A stretch of 64,000 nucleotides of DNA from Blautia luti (GTDB lineage Bacteria; Bacillota; Clostridia; Lachnospirales; Lachnospiraceae): contig NZ_AP028156.1 in NCBI RefSeq assembly GCF_033096465.1, forward strand, positions 35,001-99,000, read 5' to 3'. Both the position numbers and the translations under genes were made by a program. Shown one piece after another: positions 35,388-44,080 of the stretch; the stretch's first letter is position 1, and each line of letters begins with the position of its first letter. The notes under the pieces are model-generated. The model did not search any database. It was given only the letters and a program-made list of their open reading frames with translations, and was not told where the DNA came from.

Positions 35388-35533
35388 ATAGGGAGAAAAA
35401 GATTATGACATATTAACTTCATCATGTAGATTCAGTTCTTCAATTTCCAATAGAAGTTATATATACAGAGTGATATAATAAAGTCAGGGTCGAATGATCC
35501 GGATTTTTTGAATATTTGGGAGGAAATATACAT

Positions 35534-36370
35534 ATGGCATTATTAGAGGTGAACTTTTTTTCTAAGGCACTGATGCGGCCGGTAACGATGAACGTGATCC
35601 TTCCGGCAGATAAAGTCTTTTTTGAAGAGGAGACAGAAGAAGATGAAAAACCTTTCAAAACACTTTATCTTCTGCACGGTGTAATGGGAAATTATACAGA
35701 CTGGGTGACAGGAACCTGTATTAAGCGTTGGGCAGAGGAGAAGAATCTGGCAGTAGTGATGCCCTCCGGTGCAAATATGTTTTATATGGATCATCCTGAA
35801 GTTAATGAAAATTACAGTGAATTTATAGGAAAAGAACTTGTAAAGATCACACGAAGGATGTTCCCGTTATCTCATAAAAAAGAAGATACATTTATCGCTG
35901 GTTTATCCATGGGAGGATACGGTGCAATCCGAAATGGCCTGAAATACCATGATACATTCGGATATATAGCAGGCCTTTCTTCTGCTATGATTCTGGAAAA
36001 AATGGATACAGATGATGACAGTTCTCCTATGTTTTTCGAGAAGAAAACGTTCCTGGAAGGTGTTTTTGGAGATCTGTCCCAAATTCATGACTGTGAAATT
36101 AATCCGGAGTGGATTGCAAAGAAACTGAAAGAGGAAAAAACTGAGTTTCCGAAAATGTATCTTGCCTGCGGACTGGATGATCCGCTGCTTCCTCCGAACC
36201 GCAAATTCAGGGACGCTATGAGTGAACTGGGTGTGAATGTCACTTATGAAGAAGGACCGGGAGCCCATGAATGGGATTTCTGGAACCGTTATATTAAGAA
36301 AGTCCTGGACTGGCTGCCACTGGATAAGGACAGCAAAGAAGGGATGAACAGTGGTAATGTAGGATTATAA
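35534..36370 (+). CDS. Esterase of the EstA / S-formylglutathione hydrolase-like family
   Basis: Cytoplasmic alpha/beta hydrolase of 278 residues. Start set at ATG 35534 after GGGAGGAAA. Catalytic serine S125 in the GLSMGGYG elbow, Asp in GLDDPLLP (about 215) and His at 245 in GAHEWDFW; the oxyanion region is LLHGVMGNYTDW. The family includes tributyrin esterase EstA and acetyl- or feruloyl-esterases, so it probably removes short acyl groups from sugars or small molecules. No partner gene is in the same unit. It converges on an RpiR regulator with a shared terminator. Confidence 0.88.
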   Translation: MALLEVNFFSKALMRPVTMNVILPADKVFFEEETEEDEKPFKTLYLLHGVMGNYTDWVTGTCIKRWAEEKNLAVVMPSGANMFYMDHPEVNENYSEFIGKELVKITRRMFPLSHKKEDTFIAGLSMGGYGAIRNGLKYHDTFGYIAGLSSAMILEKMDTDDDSSPMFFEKKTFLEGVFGDLSQIHDCEINPEWIAKKLKEEKTEFPKMYLACGLDDPLLPPNRKFRDAMSELGVNVTYEEGPGAHEWDFWNRYIKKVLDWLPLDKDSKEGMNSGNVGL

Positions 36371-36375
36371 GTAAT

Positions 36376-36425
36376 AAAAAGAAACTGTAACAGATCAGAA
36401 AAAGATCTGCTACAGTTTCTTTTCA
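36376..36425. terminator. Two-way terminator between esterase and RpiR genes
   Basis: AAAAGAAACTGTA-CAGATC pairs with GATCTG-TACAGTTTCTTTT; U-runs on both strands. Confidence 0.88.
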
Positions 36426-36468
36426 TTTGCTGCAGATATATTTCCTGTGACAGTAATAAGCTATCTGA

Positions 36469-37287
36469 TCAGATGGGCTGAAGTGTCTGTATGGTGTATT
36501 GATGCAGGGCCTCTTTTTTGCTTCTGTCAATCTTGAGATAATGGGCATAAAGAACATCCAGAACCAGCAGGATCGGAAATTGCGGAGAGATGATATTTCC
36601 ATACTCCAGATGTTCCATACTTGCGAATATGAGGGTCTCATCGCAGAATTCCTGATAGGATCTGTCCTGTCTGGCAGTCATAAGGAGAGTGTAGACTCCC
36701 TGCTGATGGGCGGATTTTAGAGAAGAGATGATATCATCTGTCTGTCCGCTGACACTGATTCCTATGACCAGACAGCTTTCGTTAAGAATAACGGAGTTTA
36801 CTTTCATAATATGGCTGTCTGTAACTGCTTCAATATTCAGACCAATGCGCATGAAACGAAGCTTCATTTCTTGAGCGGCAAGTCCTGAGCTGCCTCTACC
36901 ATAAACATAAACTCTGGGTTTTGATACCAGAAGGTTAGTGATCCGTGAAATTTGTGCTGTATCCAACAGAGCATTGGATTTATTGAGAAGTTCCTGATAA
37001 GTATTAAATTCCGATACTTCAAAATTGGGAATATTTTCTTCAGGATCAGGGGTAAGATTCTGCTTATATTCGTATATAAATTCTCTGTATCCGTGAAAAC
37101 CACATTTTTGGGCAAAACGAGAGAGAGATGCTTCTGATACATACAGGATTCCGGAAATGTTTTTTGATGAAAAATCCTGTTCGTCTGTATTATGGATAAA
37201 GAAGTCGGCAATGGTTTTTTCCAGTGGAGTAAATGTATGGTAGTAAGACTCAATCAAGGGGATGATCTTATGTTTATTTAATGACAT
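36469..37287 (-). CDS. RpiR/MurR-family regulator (amino-sugar)
   Basis: A 272-residue regulator: N-terminal RpiR helix-turn-helix (about 1-75; ILYVSEASLSRFAQKCGF) and a C-terminal SIS domain (about 105-245; VYVYGRGSSGLAAQEM, VIGISVSGQTDDI) that binds phosphosugars. Start set at 37287, where AAAGGA lies at good spacing; the frame is open to 37311. It is divergent from nagB, so control of nagBA by an amino-sugar phosphate is likely but inferred. Intact, unlike the second RpiR gene at 40527. Confidence 0.87.
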   Translation of the reverse strand: MSLNKHKIIPLIESYYHTFTPLEKTIADFFIHNTDEQDFSSKNISGILYVSEASLSRFAQKCGFHGYREFIYEYKQNLTPDPEENIPNFEVSEFNTYQELLNKSNALLDTAQISRITNLLVSKPRVYVYGRGSSGLAAQEMKLRFMRIGLNIEAVTDSHIMKVNSVILNESCLVIGISVSGQTDDIISSLKSAHQQGVYTLLMTARQDRSYQEFCDETLIFASMEHLEYGNIISPQFPILLVLDVLYAHYLKIDRSKKEALHQYTIQTLQPI

Positions 37288-37515
37288 GTCAGATCCTTTC
37301 TGTATAAGCATCCGGCTGTTTTGCAGCGGGACTAAATTTTTTAAAAGATTACATAGGTTACTATATCACTGTGAAATTTATCCTACAATAATAAATATAA
37401 ATATTTTCATTGAAAACAAATTCGGAGAAAGTAATTTCATTACATAGAATAAAAATAAACTCAGAGAAGCTGAATTTCGCAAAAACTGAAAGAAGATTCT
37501 AAAAAAAATGCATTA

Positions 37516-37544
37516 TTGAAAATAGAATCAGGGAGAATTATAAT
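37516..37544 (+). promoter_or_regulatory. nagB promoter
   Basis: TTGAAA at 37516-37521 and TATAAT at 37539-37544 with a 17-base spacer. It places the repeated structured element at 37557 inside the transcribed leader. Confidence 0.75.
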
Positions 37545-37556
37545 TGATTTGTAGTA

Positions 37557-37613
37557 AACTGCAGAGCAGTTATCTGATTATGGGTAAGCAGCAAAGCAGA
37601 TAAAATTATCTGT
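37557..37613 (+). repeat. Structured leader repeat, copy A (before nagB)
   Basis: Matches the sequence at 61946-62008: ACTGC-AGA-GCAGT hairpin, then TTATCTGATTATGGGTAAG, CAGCAAAGC and the closing hairpin CAGATA-AAAT-TATCTG. The last stem differs in sequence from copy B but keeps its pairing. Confidence 0.7.
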
Positions 37614-37649
37614 CTTGCATAACAATAAAATACAAAAAGGAGAGGGATT

Positions 37650-38393
37650 ATGATTATTTATTCAGGCAAAGACTATGAGGAAGTAAGCAGAAAGGCAGCT
37701 AATATCATGTCTGCCCAGATCATTATGAAACCTAATGCAGTTCTCGGGCTTGCTACAGGTTCTACACCGGTTGGTATGTATAAACAGCTGATTGAATGGT
37801 ACAAAAAAGGGGACTTGGATTTCTCACAGATCACTTCAGTGAATCTTGATGAGTATAAAGGACTTTCAGGAGATAATGACCAGAGCTATCGCTATTTTAT
37901 GAACACCAATCTGTTTGACCATGTAAATATTGATAAGGCAAGAACTTATGTACCTAACGGACTGGAAGAAGACAGTGACAAAGCATGTGCAGACTATAAT
38001 GAAGTGATCCGCAGCGTAGGCGGCATTGACATGCAGCTTCTGGGAATTGGCGGAAACGGACATATTGGGTTCAATGAACCCGGAGAAGCTTTTGAGAAGG
38101 AAACTCACTGCGTAGACCTTACAGAGAGCACCATCAAGGCAAATGCAAGATTCTTCGAAAGTATGGATGAAGTTCCGAAACAGGCATACACTATGGGAAT
38201 CAAGAACATTATGGCAGCAAAGAAAATTCTTCTGGTAGCAACAGGAAGTGCCAAGGCAGATGCTTTGTACAAATCCTTGTACGGACCGATTACACCAAAT
38301 GTACCGGCATCTATCCTTCAGCTTCATCAGGATGTAACTGTAGTGGCAGATGAAGATGCTTTAAGCCTGATCAGAGAAAAAGGACTTCTGTAA
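37650..38393 (+). CDS. nagB: Glucosamine-6-phosphate deaminase
   Basis: Converts GlcN-6-P to fructose-6-P and ammonia, the last step of amino-sugar use. The 247-residue protein keeps the phosphate loop GLATGSTPVGMY (about 33-44), base D67 in NLDEYKGL, ring-opening H138 in GGNGHIGFNEP and E143. Length matches the short Bacillus-type NagB. AAAGGAGAGGG precedes the ATG. nagA follows after 26 bases, so they form an operon under the promoter at 37516. The leader carries the structured repeat shared with the histidine kinase gene. Confidence 0.96.
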   Translation: MIIYSGKDYEEVSRKAANIMSAQIIMKPNAVLGLATGSTPVGMYKQLIEWYKKGDLDFSQITSVNLDEYKGLSGDNDQSYRYFMNTNLFDHVNIDKARTYVPNGLEEDSDKACADYNEVIRSVGGIDMQLLGIGGNGHIGFNEPGEAFEKETHCVDLTESTIKANARFFESMDEVPKQAYTMGIKNIMAAKKILLVATGSAKADALYKSLYGPITPNVPASILQLHQDVTVVADEDALSLIREKGLL

Positions 38394-38419
38394 AATATAC
38401 AGTAAAGGGTGTAGAAAAA

Positions 38420-39523
38420 ATGATCATTAAAAACGGTAATGTATTTCAGGAAGATGGAAGCTATAAAGTAACAGATTTATATATAGAAAAGGGCAGGCTT
38501 GTAGCTTCGGAGGAAGAAGTGACAGATAAAACAGAACTGGATGCGTCCGGTCTGAAAGTACTGCCTGGTTTGGTTGATATTCACAGCCACGGTGCAGTGA
38601 GACATGATTTTTCAGATGCAGATGTGGATGGCCTGAAAGTTATTCTTAAGTATGAGAAATCACAGGGAGTAACTTCTTACTGTCCCACATCCATGACTCT
38701 TCCCAAGGAAGAACTGCTGAAAATTTTTCAGACGGCAAAGGATGTAGATCAGGATGAGACCTGTGCCCGTATTGTTGGTATCAATATGGAAGGACCTTTC
38801 CTTGATCCTGCAAAAAAAGGTGCACATGTAGAAGGATATATCCGCAAACCGGACATTGAATTTTTCAGAGAGTGCAATAAAGCGGCAGGCGGACTGATCA
38901 AACTGGTAACTCTTGCTCCGAATATGGAAGGTGCAGAAGAATTTATCAGGGAACTGCATAATGAAACAGTTATTTCTATTGGACATACAGCGGCAGATTA
39001 TGACTGTGCTGCACAGGCTATGAAGCAGGGTGCAGTTCATGTAACCCATCTTTATAATGCCATGAATCCTATGGGACATAGAGAACCAGGAGTGATCGGT
39101 GCTGCAGCAGATAATGAAGACTGTATGGTAGAACTGATCGGTGACGGGATCCATATCCATCCGGCAACTGTAAGAAATACTTTCCGCCTTTTTGGAGACA
39201 GCAGAGTGATTCTGATCAGTGACTCTATGATGGCAACCGGTATGGAGAATGGAAAATATGAACTAGGTGGCCAGGAAGTAACTATGAAAGACAGAAAAGC
39301 TACTCTGGCAGACGGTACGATCGCAGGTTCTGCAACCTGTCTTTTTGACTGCATGAAGAGCGTTATCTCCATGGGAGTTCCGGAAAGAGAAGCGATTCTT
39401 GCTGCAACTGCAAATCCGGCAAGAAGTATCGGAATTTTTGATGAAGTGGGTTCTCTTGCACCTGGAAAACGTGCGGATATTGTTCTGGCAGATGAAGAAC
39501 TGAATATTGTAAAAGTACTGTAG
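38420..39523 (+). CDS. nagA: N-acetylglucosamine-6-phosphate deacetylase
   Basis: Removes acetate from GlcNAc-6-P, giving GlcN-6-P for NagB. The 367-residue amidohydrolase has PGLVDIHSHGAVRHDF (first metal histidines of the family region), the metal ligand Glu in NMEGPFLDP, His in SIGHTAADYDCA and VTHLYNAMNPMGHR, and the catalytic Asp in LISDSMMATG. Second gene of the nagBA unit, with a weak GGGTG ribosome site. Together with the nanE at 39720 it links sialic acid to central metabolism. Confidence 0.95.
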   Translation: MIIKNGNVFQEDGSYKVTDLYIEKGRLVASEEEVTDKTELDASGLKVLPGLVDIHSHGAVRHDFSDADVDGLKVILKYEKSQGVTSYCPTSMTLPKEELLKIFQTAKDVDQDETCARIVGINMEGPFLDPAKKGAHVEGYIRKPDIEFFRECNKAAGGLIKLVTLAPNMEGAEEFIRELHNETVISIGHTAADYDCAAQAMKQGAVHVTHLYNAMNPMGHREPGVIGAAADNEDCMVELIGDGIHIHPATVRNTFRLFGDSRVILISDSMMATGMENGKYELGGQEVTMKDRKATLADGTIAGSATCLFDCMKSVISMGVPEREAILAATANPARSIGIFDEVGSLAPGKRADIVLADEELNIVKVL

Positions 39524-39618
39524 AGGTTACAGAAACTTATTATACAAACTAGGTAAAAGTCTGGAAGATACAACGATAGATTGGTAAAAATAATAATTAT
39601 TTTTAAATATGATTAATC

Positions 39619-39646
39619 TTGAAAATTATTTTTTTCGCGTTATAAT
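39619..39646 (+). promoter_or_regulatory. Promoter of nanE copy 2
   Basis: TTGAAA at 39619-39624 and TATAAT at 39641-39646 with a 16-base spacer; nanE copy 2 starts 74 bases later. Confidence 0.7.
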
Positions 39647-39719
39647 GAGCCCATAGATGAGGACAGTATTAAAAGTTACGAAATCGATAATAGTGATATA
39701 AAGAAAAGAGGTAGAAGAC

Positions 39720-40421
39720 ATGACAAAAAAAGAGCTTCTGGATGCAATTCACGGACAGATGATCATTTCCTGTCAGGCTGTAAAAGGCGAACCATTATAT
39801 GTAGAAGAGAAATCTGTTATGTACTTAATGGCGCGTGCTGCGAAACAGGCAGGTACACCTGCAATTCGTACTAGCAGCATCCGTGATATCATCGCGATCA
39901 AAGAAGAAACAGGACTTCCTGTCATTGGTCTGGTGAAAATTCAGTATCCTGGATATGAAGGATACATCACACCTACTATGAAAGAAGTTGACGACCTGGT
40001 AGCAGCAGGTTCTGATGTTGTGGCACTGGACTGTACACTTCGTAAACGTGGAGATGGCACAACTGTCAATGAGTTTATCGCCCAGATTAAAGAGAAATAT
40101 TCTGACATTATCCTGATGGCTGATATTTCCAATTATGAAGAAGGTATCAATGCATGGAAATGTGGCGTAGATATTGTAGGAACAACTATGAGCGGATATA
40201 CTGATTACACATCCCAAAAGGATGAACCAGATTACGAACTGATGGAAAGGCTTGCAAAAGATATAGATATTCCGGTCATTGGAGAAGGAAAGATTCACTA
40301 CCCGGATCAGGCTGTAAAAGCACTTCAGACAGGCGTATGGGCGATCGTGGTAGGAGGAGCAATTACCCGTCCACTGGAAATTGCGCAGCGGTTCCAGAAA
40401 GCGATTAAAAATAGCAAATAG
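39720..40421 (+). CDS. nanE: N-acetylmannosamine-6-phosphate 2-epimerase, copy 2
   Basis: A 233-residue NanE with the same signatures as copy 1: SCQAVKGEPLY, GTPAIRTSSIRDI, VIGLVKIQYPGYEGYITPT with the catalytic Lys, DIVGTTMSGYT and VIGEGKIHYPDQA. It has its own promoter and AGAGGTAG ribosome site and ends in a terminator. It lies next to nagBA and the nan operon and so is probably the main epimerase of the sialic-acid route; copy 1 lies apart. Confidence 0.93.
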   Translation: MTKKELLDAIHGQMIISCQAVKGEPLYVEEKSVMYLMARAAKQAGTPAIRTSSIRDIIAIKEETGLPVIGLVKIQYPGYEGYITPTMKEVDDLVAAGSDVVALDCTLRKRGDGTTVNEFIAQIKEKYSDIILMADISNYEEGINAWKCGVDIVGTTMSGYTDYTSQKDEPDYELMERLAKDIDIPVIGEGKIHYPDQAVKALQTGVWAIVVGGAITRPLEIAQRFQKAIKNSK

Positions 40422-40459
40422 GTAAAAGTATATATTTAAAGTTAATATTAATAAATACC

Positions 40460-40512
40460 AAAGGGGATATAACAGTTAAACTCTAAAGTTATCGGTTATG
40501 TCCCCTTATTTT
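40460..40512. terminator. Terminator between nanE copy 2 and the broken RpiR gene
   Basis: AAGGGGATATAAC pairs with GTTATGTCCCCTT around a long loop and is followed by ATTTTC. Probably serves both converging genes. Confidence 0.65.
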
Positions 40513-40526
40513 CATGTTATAAAGAG

Positions 40527-41426
40527 TTATCCTACAACATTCTGGTAACGTAAAATGCCTTCAAATAGACTATAGCAATTATTTGCAATTGCATGTGCTG
40601 TTGCGGAACGGGTAGCAGAACATATATTTGGATTCTTACTACAGTATCCATAGAATAAACAGTCTATCAAAAACAGTTGCCCGACTTTAGCTGCAACTGA
40701 ACCGGACTGAAGAGGACTTTCATTATAACCACATTGTAATACTACTGAAGCAAATTCAGCTCCTGCAGATTTTGGAAAATGTGTAATAAGGATTACAGGA
40801 ACATGGCGGTTGGAAGCAATCTGTAAGGTGTCACACATGTCTTTGGTAGAACCTGAATAAGAGAAGAAAAGGATGGTATCTTCTGAATCAGCCATTGCAA
40901 TCGCACTGGCTTGCATGTGAGAATCACAGATATGTATAAAATTAGGGGCAGCCGTTGAAAAACGGGATCATGCTTCCATTGCCATAATCATACTTCCCTC
41001 CTGACCGAAGCAATATACACGGCGGGAACGCGAAAGAATTGATATTGCTTTAGACATTGATTCTTCATCATAAAGTGCATAGCTTTCGTTTAAAGAAAGA
41101 AGATTTGCTGCGTGAACTTTAGCACATATAGTGGAAATAGAATCTTCTGAAGATATGGGTTCAGCGGAATTATTTGAATCGCCAAGATCAGTTGTACGGT
41201 CTGCCTGGGCTAATGCCAGTTTAAAAGCGTTATATCCGGAGAGACCTAATCCCCGGCAAAAACGGGTTATGGTAGCTTCGGATACATCGCAGTTTTCAGC
41301 TAAAGAAGTAATAGAAAGATATTGAGTTTCTGCGGTATGAGAAAATACATAATCTGCCAGCTTTTTTCCAGATTTGGTAAGGGAGTGATATTGTTCTGTA
41401 ATGGAATCAAGAATATTGTCTGCCAT
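40527..41426 (-). pseudogene. RpiR-family regulator split by an in-frame TGA
   Basis: GGAGG precedes the ATG at 41426. The N-terminal 152 residues hold the RpiR helix-turn-helix (ITSLAENCDVSEATITRFC) and the start of the SIS domain (VYCFGQEGS). The stop at 40970-40968 (TGA on the minus strand) falls in EA-stop-SRFSTAAPNF; the same frame then continues through SIS sequence (FFSYSGSTKDM) to a normal end at 40527. A CGA-to-TGA change would explain it. The protein made would have a DNA-binding domain but only half a sugar-binding domain. Its place next to nanE and the nan operon suggests it once sensed an amino-sugar phosphate. Confidence 0.87.
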
Positions 41427-41906
41427 ATAAAACCTCCATCAAGATGTAAAATAATGCCATAAATTGCTCTTTTATTTGCTGAATTGTAAAAAATATTATA
41501 GAGTAAGATTTAATTGTGCACAAGAAAATATTATCTTTATATTTACAAATGAAAATAGGCAACAAATTTATAACAAAAAGTATAATTAAACCAGACAAAA
41601 ATCAATAAAATTGTGTATGTTCTACTAAAATATTTTCATATACAAGCATCATTAAAAATAATTTTATTTAATGTTATTATAACTTAAAATAAATGAAAAA
41701 CATGAAAGTTTTATAAAAATTGTAAGAAAAAAGCTATATATGGATGACATTCAGTAGAATGTAAAACACTGTAAAAACTTTTGAAAATTGGCCATTATAC
41801 TGCAAACGATACATAAGACCATAAATATCATGTAATCAACAGAGCTATCCTGGCGAAAATAGAATATATGTAAGAAGAGAAAAAGCTGCCTGTATTATTT
41901 GGAAAG
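41427..41906. other. AT-rich gene-free stretch before the nan operon
   Basis: No convincing reading frame. It contains the promoter area of the RpiR-type gene (minus strand) and long A/T runs. Confidence 0.5.
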
Positions 41907-41956
41907 CTGCCCGTTTTTGACGGATATTATTGACAAAAACGGGCAGATACTATAAT
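41907..41956 (+). promoter_or_regulatory. Inverted-repeat operator over the nan-operon promoter
   Basis: CTGCCCGTTTTTG at 41907-41919 is a perfect inverted repeat of CAAAAACGGGCAG at 41934-41946. TTGACA (41930-41935) and TATAAT (41951-41956) form a promoter with a short 15-base spacer, so the right arm covers the spacer. A bound regulator would block polymerase. Confidence 0.65.
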
Positions 41957-42031
41957 ATATAGTCAACATATACAAAAAAAACAAAATAATAGCTAAAAAA
42001 TATATAAAATACACAAAAAATAGCGGAAAAT

Positions 42032-43108
42032 ATGAGAAGATATTTAGAAATCAAAGAAGAATTAATAAAAATAGTTGCAGAAATGGAACCGGGAAAACCG
42101 CTTCCCTCCCGACCTCATTTATGTGATAAATTAGAGACTACGAGAACAACTCTTGATCGTGCTATTCAGGAGTTAGAGAAAGAGGGAGTGGTTTATTCTA
42201 AGGCTGGAAGTGGTACTTATGCTATTGGTATTCTCCAAGGAAAGGTGGATACAGTAGAAAATTGGGGAGTAATTGTCCCGAGCATCAGTGAGGAAATTTA
42301 TTCATTACTTACACGTGGGATTGAAAATATAGCTTGCCGTAGAGGTGCAAATATTATTCTATGTAATTCTGATAACGATCCAGAAAAACAGAAATATTAT
42401 ATAAAAAGACTTCTTTTAGCGGGTGTAAGCGGATTTATTATTGTTCCCATTATTTCTTATAATGTGGAGGTTAGCAATATTTTATATGGAACATTACTCA
42501 AGTCCAATATTCCATTTGTATTATGCAATCGTTCAGTGGAGGGAATACATGCGCCTACAGTACGCTCCAATGATTTTTATGGAGGTTACATTGCTACTAA
42601 GCATTTGATTTCCAAAGGATATTGTTCCATAGCCTATATCGCACAGACTATATACAGTGTAAGCATAGAACGTTGTCAGGGTTATATAAGTGCTTTAATG
42701 GAGAACGGCTATGAAATAGATAGGAGTATGATTATTATCCCTTATGAAGAAAGAAAAAATGGAGTATATGAAAATATGAAACAGCTTCTTTCGCAGGAAA
42801 AAAAACCTGATGCGGTATTTTGCTTTAATGATAAGGTAGCTGTAAATGTCTGTCGTGCTGTGCAGGATATGGGGCGAAAGGTTTCGGAAGAAGTGGGTAT
42901 CATTGGCTATGATAATAATATTTATGCATCTGTCAATCATCCACCTATTACCACGATTTCCTTTAAAAGTATGGAAATTGGGGAAAAGGCAGCAGAAATA
43001 TTGGTAAAACTGATCCGAGGAGAAAAGCTAAATTCTAATTTTAATGAATACCTGTATCAACCCAGTATTGTGGAGAGGGAAAGTTGTCTTGGAAAAGGAA
43101 AAAAATAA
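42032..43108 (+). CDS. GntR/LacI-hybrid regulator of the nan operon (AraR type)
   Basis: A 358-residue regulator with an N-terminal GntR winged helix (about 1-68; PLPSRPHLCDKLETTRTTLDRAIQELEKEG) joined to a LacI-type periplasmic-binding effector domain (about 75-350), the layout of AraR. It is the first gene before nanA and the importer and probably controls them in response to a sialic-acid-related sugar; the effector is inferred. The ribosome site is weak. The 13-base inverted repeat about 85-125 bases upstream is a likely operator and would also give autoregulation. nanA starts 20 bases after its stop. Confidence 0.88.
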   Translation: MRRYLEIKEELIKIVAEMEPGKPLPSRPHLCDKLETTRTTLDRAIQELEKEGVVYSKAGSGTYAIGILQGKVDTVENWGVIVPSISEEIYSLLTRGIENIACRRGANIILCNSDNDPEKQKYYIKRLLLAGVSGFIIVPIISYNVEVSNILYGTLLKSNIPFVLCNRSVEGIHAPTVRSNDFYGGYIATKHLISKGYCSIAYIAQTIYSVSIERCQGYISALMENGYEIDRSMIIIPYEERKNGVYENMKQLLSQEKKPDAVFCFNDKVAVNVCRAVQDMGRKVSEEVGIIGYDNNIYASVNHPPITTISFKSMEIGEKAAEILVKLIRGEKLNSNFNEYLYQPSIVERESCLGKGKK

Positions 43109-43127
43109 ATTTTAGGGAGGAATATAA

Positions 43128-44015
43128 ATGAAATCAGAGTATCATGGCATTTATGCCGCATTGGTAACACCCTATACATCTGAAGGAAAAGTGGACTATA
43201 GGGAATTACAGAAGTTGGTGGATTATTTGATCTGTCAAGGTTTGGAAGGCTTCTATGTAAATGGAAGCACTGCAGAAGCGTTTCTTTTGTCAGAGGAAGA
43301 AAGAAATAGTACGATTAGAGCAGTGGTAGAAGCAAATTCTGGGCGAGCAAAGGTGATTTGTCATGTAGGAGCTATTTCTACAGAACAGGCAATAAGTTTT
43401 GCTAAAAATGCAGAAAAGTGTGGAGCAGATGCAGTTTCTGCAATTAGTCCATTTTATTATAAGTTTAGTGAAGCAGAGATTGTGCAGTATTATCAGGATA
43501 TTATGAGTTCTACAGAACTTCCTATGTTTGTATATAATTTTCCGAATTTTTCCGGATTTTCTCTTACAGCAGAGGTTTTGGAAAAATTGAATCGCAATAA
43601 AAATTTGGTGGGAGTAAAATTCACAAGTTCAGATATGTTTTTGTTGGAACAGATTAAGACTCTTCATCCGGAATTAGTAGTATGGAATGGATTTGATGAA
43701 ATGCTGTCAGCCGGATTGGTTATGGGCGCAGATGGTGGAATTGGTAGTACCTATAATTGCATGCCGAAACTGGCACATAAGGTATATGATGCTTTTGAAG
43801 CTGGGAATTTGAAAGAAATGCACCTATATCAGGCAAGAATGAATAAAGTAATTAAAACAATCTGTAAATATGGGGTTTTTGCATCAGTAAAAGAAATATT
43901 GGAAATGGATGGTTTTGCTTTTCATGGGGTACGCAAACCTTTTACTCCAATGACAGAAGAAGGAAGAAAAGAGCTTCGTAGGGTATATGAAGAAATAATT
44001 ATTCCAAATAGGTAG
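43128..44015 (+). CDS. nanA: N-acetylneuraminate lyase, copy 1
   Basis: Splits N-acetylneuraminate into ManNAc and pyruvate. The 295-residue TIM barrel of the DHDPS/NAL superfamily has Schiff-base lysine K164 (GVKFTSSD) and tyrosine Y136 (VYNFPNFSG). The pyruvate-carboxylate motif reads GSTAEAFLLS, where the usual form is GSTGEAF; the Gly-to-Ala change is notable. TAGGGAGG precedes the ATG. The importer genes follow, so the enzyme probably acts on what they bring in. A different DHDPS-family aldolase specificity cannot be excluded. Confidence 0.88.
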   Translation: MKSEYHGIYAALVTPYTSEGKVDYRELQKLVDYLICQGLEGFYVNGSTAEAFLLSEEERNSTIRAVVEANSGRAKVICHVGAISTEQAISFAKNAEKCGADAVSAISPFYYKFSEAEIVQYYQDIMSSTELPMFVYNFPNFSGFSLTAEVLEKLNRNKNLVGVKFTSSDMFLLEQIKTLHPELVVWNGFDEMLSAGLVMGADGGIGSTYNCMPKLAHKVYDAFEAGNLKEMHLYQARMNKVIKTICKYGVFASVKEILEMDGFAFHGVRKPFTPMTEEGRKELRRVYEEIIIPNR

Positions 44016-44080
44016 AGCGAAGTAAAACACAATAGAAAACAGTAAAAACTAATAATGTGTATATAAAAGGAGGTCTTTTT

